A program made the translations under genes and the position numbers. A DNA stretch of 44,147 bases from an uncultured bacterium (GTDB lineage Bacteria; Bacteroidota; Bacteroidia; Bacteroidales; Bacteroidaceae). Positions 23,909-32,611 of the stretch are shown piece by piece. Location of the stretch: assembly GCA_905216025.1 (NCBI GenBank), contig CAJMSE010000025.1, positions 1 to 44,147 of the forward strand, read 5' to 3'. The notes beneath the pieces are model-generated. The model did not search any database. It had not been told where the DNA came from and saw only the letters and a program-made list of their open reading frames with translations. Position 1 is the first letter of the stretch. Every line of letters starts with the position of its first letter.

Positions 23909-25069
23909 TTAACCGGCCTTCACGAAAAAGGCGCAATAGGTCAGATATAGGATACAGCAGGCCACCACAAGCACGCCACCGGCAATGCCGAAGCTGTCGT
24001 TGGCCGCCCCTACGAGGAACGACACTGTGCCTCCGGCCACGGCCATAATCATCAGTCCGCTTATCTCGTTGGCCTTGCCAGGCTTGCTCTTCAGCGCCAT
24101 CGCATATATGATGGGGAACACGCACGAGCAGCAGAAGCCTATGCCGCCGATGCAGATGAAGGCAGCCACGTCGCCGGCGTCAAAGGCCAGCGCGACGGCT
24201 AAGGCCAGACAGACCGCTATGTTGATGCGGAAATAGCGCAGACCGGAAATCCGCGTCATCAGGAACATGCCGATGAAGGCGCCCGCCGTGCGGCAGATGA
24301 AATAGACCTGGGGCGCCAGTCCGGCCATCTCCTTGCTGTAGCCGAAGCGCGAAATCATCACCTTCGAACTGATGAAGTTTGTCGACACGTCGGTGGCCAC
24401 GGCGAAGAAGATGCCGAGAAAGAGCAGCATCACCGTCCTGTCGCCCAGCAGAGCCAGCGTCTGCCACAGCCCGGAAACGGTCCGGCTCTCCTCGCGCTCT
24501 ATCGGGGTGAGCAGCAGCCACAGCCCCGTGACGACGGTCACGGCCCCCATTATCGGGAAACAGTAGTACCACCCGGCCTCGTCGCCGCTGCCGGAGAGGC
24601 TTATGCCGGCCAGTACGATGAACGGACCGGCAAACGACGACACGGCCTTGACCACCTGCCCGGCCGTCAGACTGCTCGTCAGCAGTTTCTCGTCTGCGAC
24701 CACATTCTGCATCAGCGGGTTGGCAGACACCTGAAGAATGGCGTTGCCGATGCCGAGCAGGGCGTATGCCGCAAGCACCGCCGTGCTGTCGTAGTGCACC
24801 ATCGGCAGGGCCATGCCTGCGGCGGTGACGGCCATAGAGAGCAGCACCATGTTCTTGCGGCCTATGCGGTTCATCAGTCCGCCGGCAGGAACGCCGATGA
24901 GAAAGAACCACACGAAAACCACAGACGGAATCAGTCCCGTCATAGTCGGAGACCAGTTGAAGGCCGAAGCCGCATAGTCGGACGATATGCCGACGATGTC
25001 GCAGAAACCCATTACGAAAAAGCTGGCCAGCACCGGCAGCACCGCCAGCCTTGAAATACCTTTGTTCAT
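23909..25069 (-). CDS. MFS transporter, sugar:H+ symporter-like (FucP-type)
   Basis: Inner-membrane major facilitator protein, 386 aa, about twelve hydrophobic segments. NRIGRKNMVLLS after the second helix is the MFS motif A region. GIGNAILQVSANPLMQNVV resembles the FucP/glucose-galactose symporter group common in Bacteroidales, so a sugar or sugar-acid substrate is likely, but it cannot be specified. The protein starts MNKGISRLAVLP. It diverges from the tripartite pump operon and is not part of a visible sugar locus. No clear TAnnTTTG box was found near its start. Confidence 0.85.
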   Translation of the reverse strand: MNKGISRLAVLPVLASFFVMGFCDIVGISSDYAASAFNWSPTMTGLIPSVVFVWFFLIGVPAGGLMNRIGRKNMVLLSMAVTAAGMALPMVHYDSTAVLAAYALLGIGNAILQVSANPLMQNVVADEKLLTSSLTAGQVVKAVSSFAGPFIVLAGISLSGSGDEAGWYYCFPIMGAVTVVTGLWLLLTPIEREESRTVSGLWQTLALLGDRTVMLLFLGIFFAVATDVSTNFISSKVMISRFGYSKEMAGLAPQVYFICRTAGAFIGMFLMTRISGLRYFRINIAVCLALAVALAFDAGDVAAFICIGGIGFCCSCVFPIIYAMALKSKPGKANEISGLMIMAVAGGTVSFLVGAANDSFGIAGGVLVVACCILYLTYCAFFVKAG

Positions 25070-25235
25070 ATTCTCTTGATATTATTGTTTGTTCTTGCTT
25101 TCATATATAAATACGCTTTCACCGCCGCTTACACGGGGCGGGAAAGCAAAAAAGACGGCAGGCCGCCGGTTTGCGGCAGGCATATAGTTTGTTAAATAGA
25201 GTTAACCGCATAGCCGCCTTTTTAAGTAAAATTTG

Positions 25236-25243
25236 TACCTTTG
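25236..25243 (+). promoter_or_regulatory. -7 box for the tripartite efflux operon
   Basis: TACCTTTG, giving a leader of about 140 nt before the TolC-like ATG. No exact TTTG 20 bases upstream. Confidence 0.65.
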
Positions 25244-25305
25244 CAGCCGATTTTGCCTATCCGCCCGATGCGGAGGGGCATGGTCGGATTCCGTCGATCG
25301 TATAA

Positions 25306-25377
25306 TTTTTGATGGTTAATGTCAAATCAGTTCGCGTGGATTCAGCAACGGTTTGGGATATAAATAACCATCAAAAA
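25306..25377 (+). promoter_or_regulatory. Leader with 13-bp perfect inverted repeat before the efflux operon
   Basis: TTTTTGATGGTTA (25306-25318) is perfectly complementary to TAACCATCAAAAA (25365-25377). The arms are 46 bases apart and the right arm ends 10 bases before the ATG at 25388. In RNA this would close a large hairpin at the ribosome entry site; in DNA it could be a pair of regulator sites. Confidence 0.65.
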
Positions 25378-25387
25378 TAAAGCATTA

Positions 25388-26713
25388 ATGACACGAAAGA
25401 TTGTATTCTTGGCGTTGCTCACGGCAACGCTCTTGGGAGATGCCGGCATCGCTCCGTGCGCCGCACAGCGCATCAGCCTCTCCGTCGACAGCCTCTTCAG
25501 CCTCATTGACGACCGCAGCCGCACCATACGGCTGAAGGCTCTCAACGCCGACGAGGCCACGGCGGGCACCGGCGAGGCACGAAGCAGCCGCCTGCCGCAG
25601 CTCAGCGCATCGCTCTCGGTGGGATACTTAGGCAACGGCTACCTCACCGACCGCGACTTCAGTGACGGCATGGCAGTGCACAACCCGCACTCGGCAAACA
25701 ACTTCGCCCTTGAGGCCATGCAGCTGATATACAGCGGCGGAGCCGTGTCGGCCGGCATACGCATGGCCGACCTCAACGCGCGCATGGCCCGACTCGACCT
25801 CGAGGAGAGCCGACAGCAGGTGCGCTTCCTGCTGCTGGGGTGGCTGATAGACCTGCAGTGCCTGCACAACCGCCGCCGCGTGATAGACGAGAACATAGCA
25901 CTGGCACGCCAGGTAATAGCCCGCATGCAGGCGCGCCACGACGAGGGCGTGGCCCTGCAGAACGACATCACGCGGTATGAGCTTCAGCTCCAGGACCTGA
26001 TGCTGCAGCGCGAGAAGACCGATGAGGCCGTCCGCACCACCGACTACAAGCTGGCCAACGCCCTCGGCTACCCCGCCGGCACGACGGAGTTCGTCCCGCA
26101 GCTGCCCGCTGCCGACGGCGCACTGAACATAAAGGCCGAAGAAGGCTGGCAGCGCGACGCCTGCACATCGGGCATTGCCCTGCAGAAGGCTGAGCTCGGC
26201 ATATCCATGAGCGAGACAAGCCGCCGCCTCGTGGCAGCCGAACGCCGCCCGAAGCTGTCGCTCTTCGCCTACGGCAGGTTCGACTCGCCCATCGTCATCG
26301 AGGTGCCCGTGCTCGACAAGAACTTCATGTACTGGGGATTCGGCGCCAACATCAGCTTTAACATCGCGTCGCTATACACCTCAAACCACCGCATGCGCCG
26401 CGCACGGATAGCCGAGCGCGAGAGCCGCGAGGCCTACGGCGTGGCCCTCGAGAACACGCAGGACGGCGTGAAGGCGGCCTACGAGAGCTGGCGCACGGCC
26501 ACGGCCGAACTGCGCACGCAGGAGAAGAGCCTCGAACTGGCACGGCAAAACTACGCCATCGTGAACGACCGGATGGCCGAAGGCATGGCCCTCGTCACCG
26601 ACATGGTGGACGCGGCCAACGTGCGGCTGGCCGCAGAGATAGGCTTAGAGAACGCACGGACGAGGCTGCTCTTCTGCTACTACCGACTGAAATACACCAC
26701 TAATACATTATAA
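25388..26713 (+). CDS. TolC-family outer-membrane efflux protein
   Basis: Outer-membrane channel of a three-part export pump. The 441-aa protein has a signal peptide (MTRKIVFLALLTATLLGDAG, then a cut near CAAQR), followed by two long helical hairpin regions typical of the OEP family: one around LEESRQQVRFLLLGWLIDLQ to RYELQLQDLMLQREKTDEAV, one near the C-terminus (GVKAAYESWRTATAELRTQE). Beta-strand segments with alternating residues lie between them. It is the first gene of a plus-strand operon with an EmrA-like adaptor 17 bp downstream and an EmrB-like transporter. A structured leader precedes it. Confidence 0.9.
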   Translation: MTRKIVFLALLTATLLGDAGIAPCAAQRISLSVDSLFSLIDDRSRTIRLKALNADEATAGTGEARSSRLPQLSASLSVGYLGNGYLTDRDFSDGMAVHNPHSANNFALEAMQLIYSGGAVSAGIRMADLNARMARLDLEESRQQVRFLLLGWLIDLQCLHNRRRVIDENIALARQVIARMQARHDEGVALQNDITRYELQLQDLMLQREKTDEAVRTTDYKLANALGYPAGTTEFVPQLPAADGALNIKAEEGWQRDACTSGIALQKAELGISMSETSRRLVAAERRPKLSLFAYGRFDSPIVIEVPVLDKNFMYWGFGANISFNIASLYTSNHRMRRARIAERESREAYGVALENTQDGVKAAYESWRTATAELRTQEKSLELARQNYAIVNDRMAEGMALVTDMVDAANVRLAAEIGLENARTRLLFCYYRLKYTTNTL

Positions 26714-26730
26714 TAAATAACAAAGACACT

Positions 26731-27762
26731 ATGGACAGAAAGACAAAAGTACGCATATACAACATCACAGTGATAGCCCTGCTGGTCTGCGGCATAGGCT
26801 ATGTGGCCTCAAAGTTCATCCACCTCGGCCGCGTGGAGTTCACCGACAACGCCTACGTGCACCAGCACATCACGCCGATAAACAGCCGCGTGCAGGGCTT
26901 CATCCGCGAGATACGCTTCGACGAGTACACGCCCGTGCATAAGGGAGACACGCTCTTAATCATCGAAGACACCGAGTATCGCCTGCGCGTGGCACAGGCC
27001 GAGGCGGCCCTGAGCAACGCCCTTGCCGGCCGCAAGGCATCGGCCACGCAGGTGGAGACGGTGCAGAGCAACATCGGGGTGAACGACGCGGCCATCGCCG
27101 AGTGCCGCGCACAGCTGGACAACGCCCGCCGCGAAGACGAGCGCTACAGCCGGCTGATGGAGCGCAAGGCCGTCACGAAGCAGCAGTATGACAACGTGCA
27201 CACGGCACTGCTCGCCGCACAGGCACGCTACGACCAGATGATGCGCTCGCGCCGCTCCACATCGCTCGTGAAGAACGAGCAGGGACACCGCCTCGAACAG
27301 AACGAGGCCGGCATCGGCGTGGCACAGGCGGCACTCGACCTGGCACGCCTCAACCTCTCGTACACCGTCATCACGGCTCCGTGCGACGGCGTGCTGGGAC
27401 GCAAGGACATCAACGTGGGACAGCTCGTGCAGCCCGGACAGACGATGGTGGACATCGTCGACTCGGGAGACAAGTGGATCGTGGCCAACTTCCGCGAGAC
27501 GCAGTTGCACAACATCGCCGAGGGAAGCAAGGTCGACATGACGGTAGACGCACTGCCCGGATGCCGCATCACGGGCACCGTCAGCTCGATAGCAGACGCC
27601 ACGGGCTCGGCCGTCTCGATGATTCCGACCGACAACGCCACGGGAAACTTCGTCAAGGTGGAGCAGCGCATCCCCGTGCGCATCATGATAGACGACCGCA
27701 GCAGTGAGACATACGCCCGCCTGCGCGCCGGCATGAGTGTGGAATGTGAGGTTAAATACTGA
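26731..27762 (+). CDS. HlyD/EmrA-family membrane fusion protein
   Basis: Periplasmic adaptor linking an inner-membrane transporter to TolC. The 343-aa protein has one N-terminal membrane helix (~8-28), a split lipoyl-like domain (HQHITPINSRVQGFIREIRF and later TVITAPCDGVLGRKDINVGQ), a coiled-coil hairpin (~75-190) and a beta-barrel C-terminal part. It is close to EmrA in layout. It stops six bases before the transporter gene. With no associated regulator gene nearby, control probably rests on the operon promoter and leader. Confidence 0.92.
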   Translation: MDRKTKVRIYNITVIALLVCGIGYVASKFIHLGRVEFTDNAYVHQHITPINSRVQGFIREIRFDEYTPVHKGDTLLIIEDTEYRLRVAQAEAALSNALAGRKASATQVETVQSNIGVNDAAIAECRAQLDNARREDERYSRLMERKAVTKQQYDNVHTALLAAQARYDQMMRSRRSTSLVKNEQGHRLEQNEAGIGVAQAALDLARLNLSYTVITAPCDGVLGRKDINVGQLVQPGQTMVDIVDSGDKWIVANFRETQLHNIAEGSKVDMTVDALPGCRITGTVSSIADATGSAVSMIPTDNATGNFVKVEQRIPVRIMIDDRSSETYARLRAGMSVECEVKY

Positions 27763-27768
27763 TCCGTC

Positions 27769-29367
27769 ATGGCTGAAAACAAAAACGGCGGCGGATGGGG
27801 CGGCGGCTTCTCGATGCCGATGTTCAAGGACTGGGTGCCGGAGACGCTCCGCCCCTGGCTCTACGTCTGCCTCGCATTCACGTTCCAGCTCTCGGGCGGC
27901 GTCTACATAGGGGCGCTCAACGAGATGATGGGCTCTATGTCGCTCATGCGCGAAGACCTGCTGATGTGTCTCTATGCGGGCCTGTGCGGACTGGCGTTCA
28001 CCTTTCCGATACTCTTCCGCACGAAGTTCCGCTTCACCAACCGCACGCTCCTGCTCACGTCCGTGCTGGGCATCGCGGCGTGCAACATAGCGGGCATGTT
28101 CGTCACATGCCTGCCCCTGCTGTGGGTGATATGCTTCATTGCGGGCTGCCTGAAGATACAGGGCACGTTCGAGTGCATGTCGAACATACAGCTTTGGATG
28201 ACGCCCAAGCGCGACTTCCGCGTGTTCTTCCCCCTGCTCCACCTGTGGATAATGCTGTCCATATCGGTGTCCGACCTGCTCTCGGCGTGGTTCTGCCACA
28301 CGGCCACATTCCACTACGTGGCGTGGCTGATGACGGGCGTGATGCTCTTCAACGCCCTGTGGCTCTTCGTCTGCACGCGCCACTTCCGCTTCATGAAGCC
28401 GCTGCCGCTGCTCGCCGTCGACTGGCTGGGCGCGGTATTGTGGGTGCTGGGCGTGATGCAGGTGGTATATATCTTCTGCTACGGTGAGTTCTACAACTGG
28501 TGGGAGAGCCCGGTGATATGCACCCTCACGGCTACGGCGGCGCTGACGCTGGCCCTCGCCGTGGCGAGGATGTTCCTCATCCGCCATCCCTACATAGAGC
28601 CTAAGATGTGGCGCAACCGCCGGCTGCCGGCCATATTCTTCCTCGCTTTCTTCATCGAGGCGCTGCTCGCCACCGAGCACGTGCTCGAAGAGGTGTTCTA
28701 CGAGAGCGGCATGGAGTGGCACAGCCACACCACGGCCGTGCTCAACTACCCGACGATGGCCGGCGTGGTGCTGGCCTGCCTCTTCGCCCTGCTGTGGCTG
28801 AAGGTATGGCAGCGCGGCCGCGTGCGGCTCATAGCCATCGGACTGGCCGTGTTCATCGCCTACGTGCTGAGCTTCTACTTCACCGTCTCCACGGAGATAA
28901 GCATCCGCCAGCTCTACCTGCCGATGTTCCTGCGCGGCTTCGCGGCCACGCTGCTCGGCGCGGTGCTGCTCTACACGATACAGTCGGCGATGAACTTCAT
29001 GGTGTTCTTCCAGTCGCTGGCCATCTTCCAGACGCTCCACCTGCTCGTGGGAGGCGTCGTCGGGGCGGCGGGATATGCCTTCGGCGTGCGCTATCTCGTG
29101 GCCGACAGCATAGCACGCTACGGCGGATGGTTCGACAGCATCGGCATGCCGCCGCACGAGATACCACGGCACATCGGCATGCTGATGGCTCAGTTCCAGG
29201 TGGCGGGCGTGAAGCAGCTCTACGGCATCGTGGCCTACGCGGCGATAATACTCCTGCTCGGCGTGCTGCTCTACGACATTCCGTTCACCCGTGAGCGGCA
29301 CCGGTGGATGCCGTCGTGGACGGCCGTGGGCAAGGTATTGCGCCGGCGGACAAGGGCCGGGAAATAA
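27769..29367 (+). CDS. EmrB-like MFS efflux transporter (DHA2-type)
   Basis: Inner-membrane proton-driven exporter, 532 aa, with about fourteen hydrophobic segments as in the DHA2 drug:H+ antiporters. The N-terminus is Gly-rich and soluble (ENKNGGGWGGG). It is the last gene of the TolC/EmrA/EmrB operon. Classical DHA2 motif C is not obvious, so it belongs to a diverged Bacteroidales branch. A bidirectional terminator follows immediately. Probable substrates are hydrophobic toxicants or fatty or bile acids, which is inference only. Confidence 0.85.
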   Translation: MAENKNGGGWGGGFSMPMFKDWVPETLRPWLYVCLAFTFQLSGGVYIGALNEMMGSMSLMREDLLMCLYAGLCGLAFTFPILFRTKFRFTNRTLLLTSVLGIAACNIAGMFVTCLPLLWVICFIAGCLKIQGTFECMSNIQLWMTPKRDFRVFFPLLHLWIMLSISVSDLLSAWFCHTATFHYVAWLMTGVMLFNALWLFVCTRHFRFMKPLPLLAVDWLGAVLWVLGVMQVVYIFCYGEFYNWWESPVICTLTATAALTLALAVARMFLIRHPYIEPKMWRNRRLPAIFFLAFFIEALLATEHVLEEVFYESGMEWHSHTTAVLNYPTMAGVVLACLFALLWLKVWQRGRVRLIAIGLAVFIAYVLSFYFTVSTEISIRQLYLPMFLRGFAATLLGAVLLYTIQSAMNFMVFFQSLAIFQTLHLLVGGVVGAAGYAFGVRYLVADSIARYGGWFDSIGMPPHEIPRHIGMLMAQFQVAGVKQLYGIVAYAAIILLLGVLLYDIPFTRERHRWMPSWTAVGKVLRRRTRAGK

Positions 29368-29371
29368 AAAG

Positions 29372-29436
29372 AAAGACGCGGATTATACAATCTCTCCATG
29401 CTACAGTATCAAAAGAGATGTATAATCCGCGTCTTT
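29372..29436. terminator. Bidirectional terminator between the EmrB-like and M56 genes
   Basis: AAAGACGCGGATTATACA pairs with TGTATAATCCGCGTCTTT, extended by TCTCT with AGAGA. The plus strand ends in a T-run (TTTTTT), and the A-rich left side gives a U-run on the minus strand. It lies between two convergent genes. Confidence 0.9.
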
Positions 29437-29455
29437 TTTCTGCATCAGGCCGATA

Positions 29456-31087
29456 TTACTTCAGCTTGAAGCTTACCGGCAGCGTGAAATATACGCGTAC
29501 GGCCTTGCCTTTCTGCCGGCCGGGATTCCACGTCGTGCCGCCAATCACGCGCACGGCCTCGGCATCGAGGGCGGCGCAGGCATCGCGCACCGTGACCAAC
29601 GGTTCGCCGCTGTCACGCTTATAAGCCTTCACGTGGTCGAGCTCCTGCTGCGTGCGGCCGGCAGCAGCCGACTTGAAGACGGTAATGTCGGACACTGTTC
29701 CGTCGGTGTTCACGACAAACTTCACCATCACCCTGCCATCAATACCTGCCTTCATGGCTATTCTGGGGTACTTGATGTTCCGGCTCAGATATTCCATCAG
29801 CGCGCCGACGCCTTTCTTTCCCGATGCGCGGTCTACGTATTCGGGCAATTGCTCAACAACCGAATGCACCGTATCGGCGGCAGCCGCGGCGTTGACGGTC
29901 ACGGCAGGCAGCCCCTCCACCGGCCGTGCAGCCTGTGCTTCACCGGCATTCCCGTTGCTTGAGATTCCTGCATCCCCGTTCTTTGTCTTGACAACGATGA
30001 CGCCGTCGGCACCGAGGCTGCCGTAGATGGCCGTTGCCGAGGCATCCTTCAGCACCGTCATAGACTCTATATCGGCCGGATTCACCTGCGACAGCGGGTC
30101 GGCCGCGCCCGTGGCGGCATTGCTTTCCATCACATTCCCGTCGATGACGACGAGCGGTCGGCCGCCATTATCAGCCGGCATGCTGAGCCCTGCACCGCTC
30201 CGGGCCATCGACTCGGCGTTGCTTGCAGCCAGCATTATCACAGCCATCGGCAGCAGCAACAGATATTTCGCCCTCTTCTGCGGGGCTGTTCTCTTCTTGT
30301 TCATCATCTTGATTCTCTTTTTTAAAGGTAAAACATTAAAGTTATTTGATATCGCGATATTTCTTTCCTGTGGGCAGGCAAGCGCTAACAGACTGTACTG
30401 GTAGCAGCGGGCATCGGCTCCGCGCGCCAGCACGCGCTCATCAGCCAGATATTCAAGGTTTATCCTCACCTGCCGCCGCATTGCCCACGCCGCGGGGTTC
30501 AGCCAGCACACGGCGCACATCAGTTCGCTGAGCAACACGTCGGCCGTGTGCCACTGCTCCACATGCGTGCGCTCATGGCTCAGCACATCGGCGGCCCTGA
30601 CGCTGCCGAGCATTGCCGCATCGGCAAATATCCACCGCATGAACGAGAACGCCGAGCCGCAGCCGTCTATCAGACGCACCTCCACGCCGCTGACCGTCAC
30701 CCTACGGGAGTGCCGCGCTAAGCGCACCACCGAGACGACACGCCACGCGAGCCGCGCCGCAAGCACCGCCGAGACGGCAAGATAGGCCGCCATGACTATC
30801 CATGCAAGCCCTACCCAGTCCGCCGCATCCGCACCGGCACGACCGCCCTCCGCCGTCACCGTGAGCATCGGAAGTACCTCCGCCGCGTATGCCGCAGCCA
30901 CGGCATTTCCCGCCACATCCACGCCCGCCGGCATGACGACATACACCAGCGGGATGACGGCCGAGAGCACCATCGCCCCTATAAGGGCCGCCCGACGGCA
31001 ACGGAAGAACGTGTCGCCCGTGAACAGCAGCATGTAAGCTGCATGGAACAGGGCTATTGCAATGTTGAGTTTTATAAGATAAATCAT
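29456..31087 (-). CDS. BlaR1/MecR1-type M56 metallopeptidase with plug-like segment and TonB C-terminal domain
   Basis: Membrane-bound zinc protease of the antibiotic-sensor family M56, 543 aa. Three or four hydrophobic segments lie in residues 1-120. The zinc motif HERTH (His171, Glu172, His175) sits in SHERTHVEQWH. After a further membrane segment (~275-292) comes a SusC-like plug segment (~300-375; RPLVVIDGNV and IESMTVLKDASATAIYGSLGADGVIVV), then a TonB C-terminal domain (~440-543; AGIDGRVMVKFVV). No penicillin-binding sensor domain as in BlaR1 is present. It follows a BlaI-type repressor gene 53 bp upstream, so it probably inactivates that repressor on an envelope signal. The trigger is unknown. 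Confidence 0.87.
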   Translation of the reverse strand: MIYLIKLNIAIALFHAAYMLLFTGDTFFRCRRAALIGAMVLSAVIPLVYVVMPAGVDVAGNAVAAAYAAEVLPMLTVTAEGGRAGADAADWVGLAWIVMAAYLAVSAVLAARLAWRVVSVVRLARHSRRVTVSGVEVRLIDGCGSAFSFMRWIFADAAMLGSVRAADVLSHERTHVEQWHTADVLLSELMCAVCWLNPAAWAMRRQVRINLEYLADERVLARGADARCYQYSLLALACPQERNIAISNNFNVLPLKKRIKMMNKKRTAPQKRAKYLLLLPMAVIMLAASNAESMARSGAGLSMPADNGGRPLVVIDGNVMESNAATGAADPLSQVNPADIESMTVLKDASATAIYGSLGADGVIVVKTKNGDAGISSNGNAGEAQAARPVEGLPAVTVNAAAAADTVHSVVEQLPEYVDRASGKKGVGALMEYLSRNIKYPRIAMKAGIDGRVMVKFVVNTDGTVSDITVFKSAAAGRTQQELDHVKAYKRDSGEPLVTVRDACAALDAEAVRVIGGTTWNPGRQKGKAVRVYFTLPVSFKLK

Positions 31088-31140
31088 TGTTTCAGGTTAT
31101 TTCATATCATTGTTTCGGTTATTCACTATCATATCTGCCA

Positions 31141-31542
31141 TCATCTGCCATCGCTTCCCCTCCCCTTTGGGGAGGTCGGGAGGGGCCTATTCTTCTCTAT
31201 CTCCTCTATTATCTCCTTCAGATCGTCGGGCGATATTTTCTGTTCGCGCGTGAAGAACGTGACAAGCTCTTTGTAAGAGTCCTTGAAATAGTCTCTGACC
31301 ACGCTGCCGACAAAGTTCCGCTTATACTCGTCGCGCCCTATCTTGGGAGTATACCGGTAAGTGTTTCCCGTGCGCTCGGCCTCCACAAACGCCTTGCGCT
31401 GCAGGTTCTTCACCACCGACGCCACCGTGGTGTATGGCGGAGCGGGCTCGGGAAGCATCTCCACGATATCCTTGATGTAACAGCTGTTCAAGCTCCAGAT
31501 GCACTTCATCACTTCTTCTTCCTGTTTCGTCAGTTTCTCCAT
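31141..31542 (-). CDS. BlaI/MecI-family transcriptional repressor
   Basis: Winged-helix repressor, 133 aa, with EEEVMKCIWSLNSCYIKDIV and YTTVASVVKNLQRKAFVEAE (recognition region) typical of BlaI/MecI/CopY. It should bind as a dimer to dyads and be cleaved after signalling by the M56 partner next to it. Two TACGAA-type dyads lie in its own promoter, so it is autoregulated. The last ~12 residues (LPTSPKGRGSDGR) are encoded by a GC-rich dispersed repeat, CCCCTCCCCTTTGGGGAGG, and are probably not functional. The start is MEKLTKQEEE. Confidence 0.92.
   Translation of the reverse strand: MEKLTKQEEEVMKCIWSLNSCYIKDIVEMLPEPAPPYTTVASVVKNLQRKAFVEAERTGNTYRYTPKIGRDEYKRNFVGSVVRDYFKDSYKELVTFFTREQKISPDDLKEIIEEIEKNRPLPTSPKGRGSDGR
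31160..31194. repeat. GC-rich inverted repeat inside the 3' end of the BlaI-type gene
   Basis: CCCCTCCCC, TTTGG, GGAGGTCGGGAGGGG: the arms pair over most of their length. The words form the last codons of the repressor gene (LPTSPKGRG on the minus strand). The look is that of a short mobile or structural repeat that has entered the coding end. Confidence 0.6.
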
Positions 31543-31574
31543 ACCTTATATTATATTGTCTTTATGATTATCGT

Positions 31575-31662
31575 AACGATTGTTTTATATCGCCATTACT
31601 TGGTCTCGACATCCCTTTGACCAGGTTCTTATACTTCCATGACCAGGTTCTTATATCGCCAT
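31575..31662. repeat. 22-bp tandem repeat upstream of the BlaI-type gene
   Basis: GACCAGGTTCTTATA recurs at 31619 and 31641, exactly 22 bp apart. The end words TTATATCGCCAT at about 31585-31596 and 31651-31662 are 66 bp (3 x 22) apart, so a degenerate unit array fills the interval. It lies in the mRNA leader of the repressor. Confidence 0.65.
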
Positions 31663-31694
31663 GGCCATGCCTCCACTTTCTCCTAACGACACCG

Positions 31695-31726
31695 CAAAAT
31701 TACGAAACTTTCGTAATACCCACAAA
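31695..31726 (-). promoter_or_regulatory. Promoter of the blaI-M56 operon
   Basis: On the minus strand TTTG (31726-31723), exactly 20 bases, TAATTTTG (31702-31695). A full Bacteroidota promoter overlapped by a repressor dyad. Confidence 0.85.
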
Positions 31727-31758
31727 TTAAATGTGTTAAAATCTACGAATCTTTCGTG
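31700..31758. promoter_or_regulatory. Two operator dyads for the BlaI-type repressor
   Basis: TTACGAAACTTTCGTAA (31700-31716) is a perfect 17-bp dyad lying between and over the promoter boxes. A second, weaker one, TACGAATCTTTCGTG, lies at 31744-31758, upstream of the -33 box. Both keep TACGAA and TTTCGT with two or three central bases, so they probably bind the same dimer. Confidence 0.82.
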
Positions 31759-31880
31759 GAAAAGTGTATAAAACCGTTCTCATGGCCACTTTTCCACAGG
31801 TTAGGAACCAATTAATTCAATACTTATTGCATTCTTATTTATATATCCTGCACCGTTTTTAGAATGCCCACAGAAAAGAA

Positions 31881-31909
31881 AAGTCCTGAAGTTTAGAACT
31901 TCAGGACTT
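31881..31909 (-). terminator. Terminator of tRNA-Asp
   Basis: AAGTCCTGAAGTT and its complement form a perfect 13-bp stem with a 3-base loop. On the minus strand it is followed by TTTTCTTTTC. It starts 25 bp past the 3' end of the tRNA. Confidence 0.9.
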
Positions 31910-31933
31910 CGCTTGCAATGCTCTGTTGAGAGG

Positions 31934-32007
31934 CGGTGCGTACGGGACTCGAACCCGTGACCCCATGCGTGACAGGCATGTATTCTAACCAACTGAACTA
32001 ACGCACC
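31934..32007 (-). tRNA. tRNA-Asp (anticodon GUC)
   Basis: Acceptor arms GGTGCGT and ACGCACC pair fully, with discriminator G as expected for tRNA-Asp. The anticodon arm holds CATGCCTGTCACGCATG with anticodon GTC, and the T arm reads CGGGTTCGAACCCG. The 3' CCA is not encoded. It is single, followed by an intrinsic terminator. Confidence 0.97.
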
Positions 32008-32077
32008 AATCGTTTATCGCATTGCGGGTGCAAAGTTATGAATATTTTTCTTATTACCAAACTTTTTATGGGTGATT

Positions 32078-32611
32078 TTACAAAAATAATTGCATCAGCA
32101 ATGCATCGTGGAATGTCTTGCCGTCGTAAAGCCAGTCGCGGAGCTCGCCTGCCTCGCGGTAACCCATGCTGCGGAAAAGGGCCAGTGAAGAGGTGTTCGA
32201 CTTGTCGATAAAGGCGTACAGCTGATGCAGGTGAAGGATATCGAGCGAATAGGATGCGACCCGCGAGAGGACCATGCGGGCATAGCCGCGGCGGCGGTAC
32301 GGCTCCATGATGACTATGCCCACCTCTGCCCGCAGATGCTGCGGGTCAAAGTTGACGACATCTACGATGCCCACCACGTCACCGCTGCCGTTCTCCACCA
32401 TGAGGCGCACCTGCCGGTCGGTATATATGTCTCCGGTGGCCGTCGCGATGTAGTCGTGCAGCACATAGCGCGAATGCGGCACGTTGGTGGTGCCGACGTT
32501 CCACAGCCTGACGTCGTTCTCGATACGGTAAAGTATCTCCAGGTCTTCCGGCTCCATCGCCCGCAGGCTCACCGCGGGACTGTCTTCGGTATACATCGGG
32601 CTATGCTTCAT
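32078..32611 (-). CDS. GNAT-family N-acetyltransferase (RimJ/SpeG-like)
   Basis: Acetyl-CoA-dependent N-acetyltransferase, 177 aa. SVSLRAME-type start of the fold is seen as AVSLRAMEPEDLEILYRIEN, and the acetyl-CoA binding loop as PYRRRGYARMVL. A late SLALFRSMGYREAGELRDW segment is typical of the RimJ/RimL/SpeG group. The acceptor could be a protein N-terminus, a polyamine or another amine; it cannot be chosen here. The frame is open further upstream to 32809, but MKHSPMYTEDS at 32611 gives the family start and overlaps the glycosyltransferase stop by ATGA, a coupling signal. It is the last gene of a six-gene operon. Confidence 0.88.
   Translation of the reverse strand: MKHSPMYTEDSPAVSLRAMEPEDLEILYRIENDVRLWNVGTTNVPHSRYVLHDYIATATGDIYTDRQVRLMVENGSGDVVGIVDVVNFDPQHLRAEVGIVIMEPYRRRGYARMVLSRVASYSLDILHLHQLYAFIDKSNTSSLALFRSMGYREAGELRDWLYDGKTFHDALLMQLFL

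Noticed and set aside
26956..29301. 781-codon open frame on the minus strand opposite the pump genes
   Set aside because: His/Glu/Arg/Val-rich shadow of the EmrA-like and EmrB-like genes; no motif or signal.
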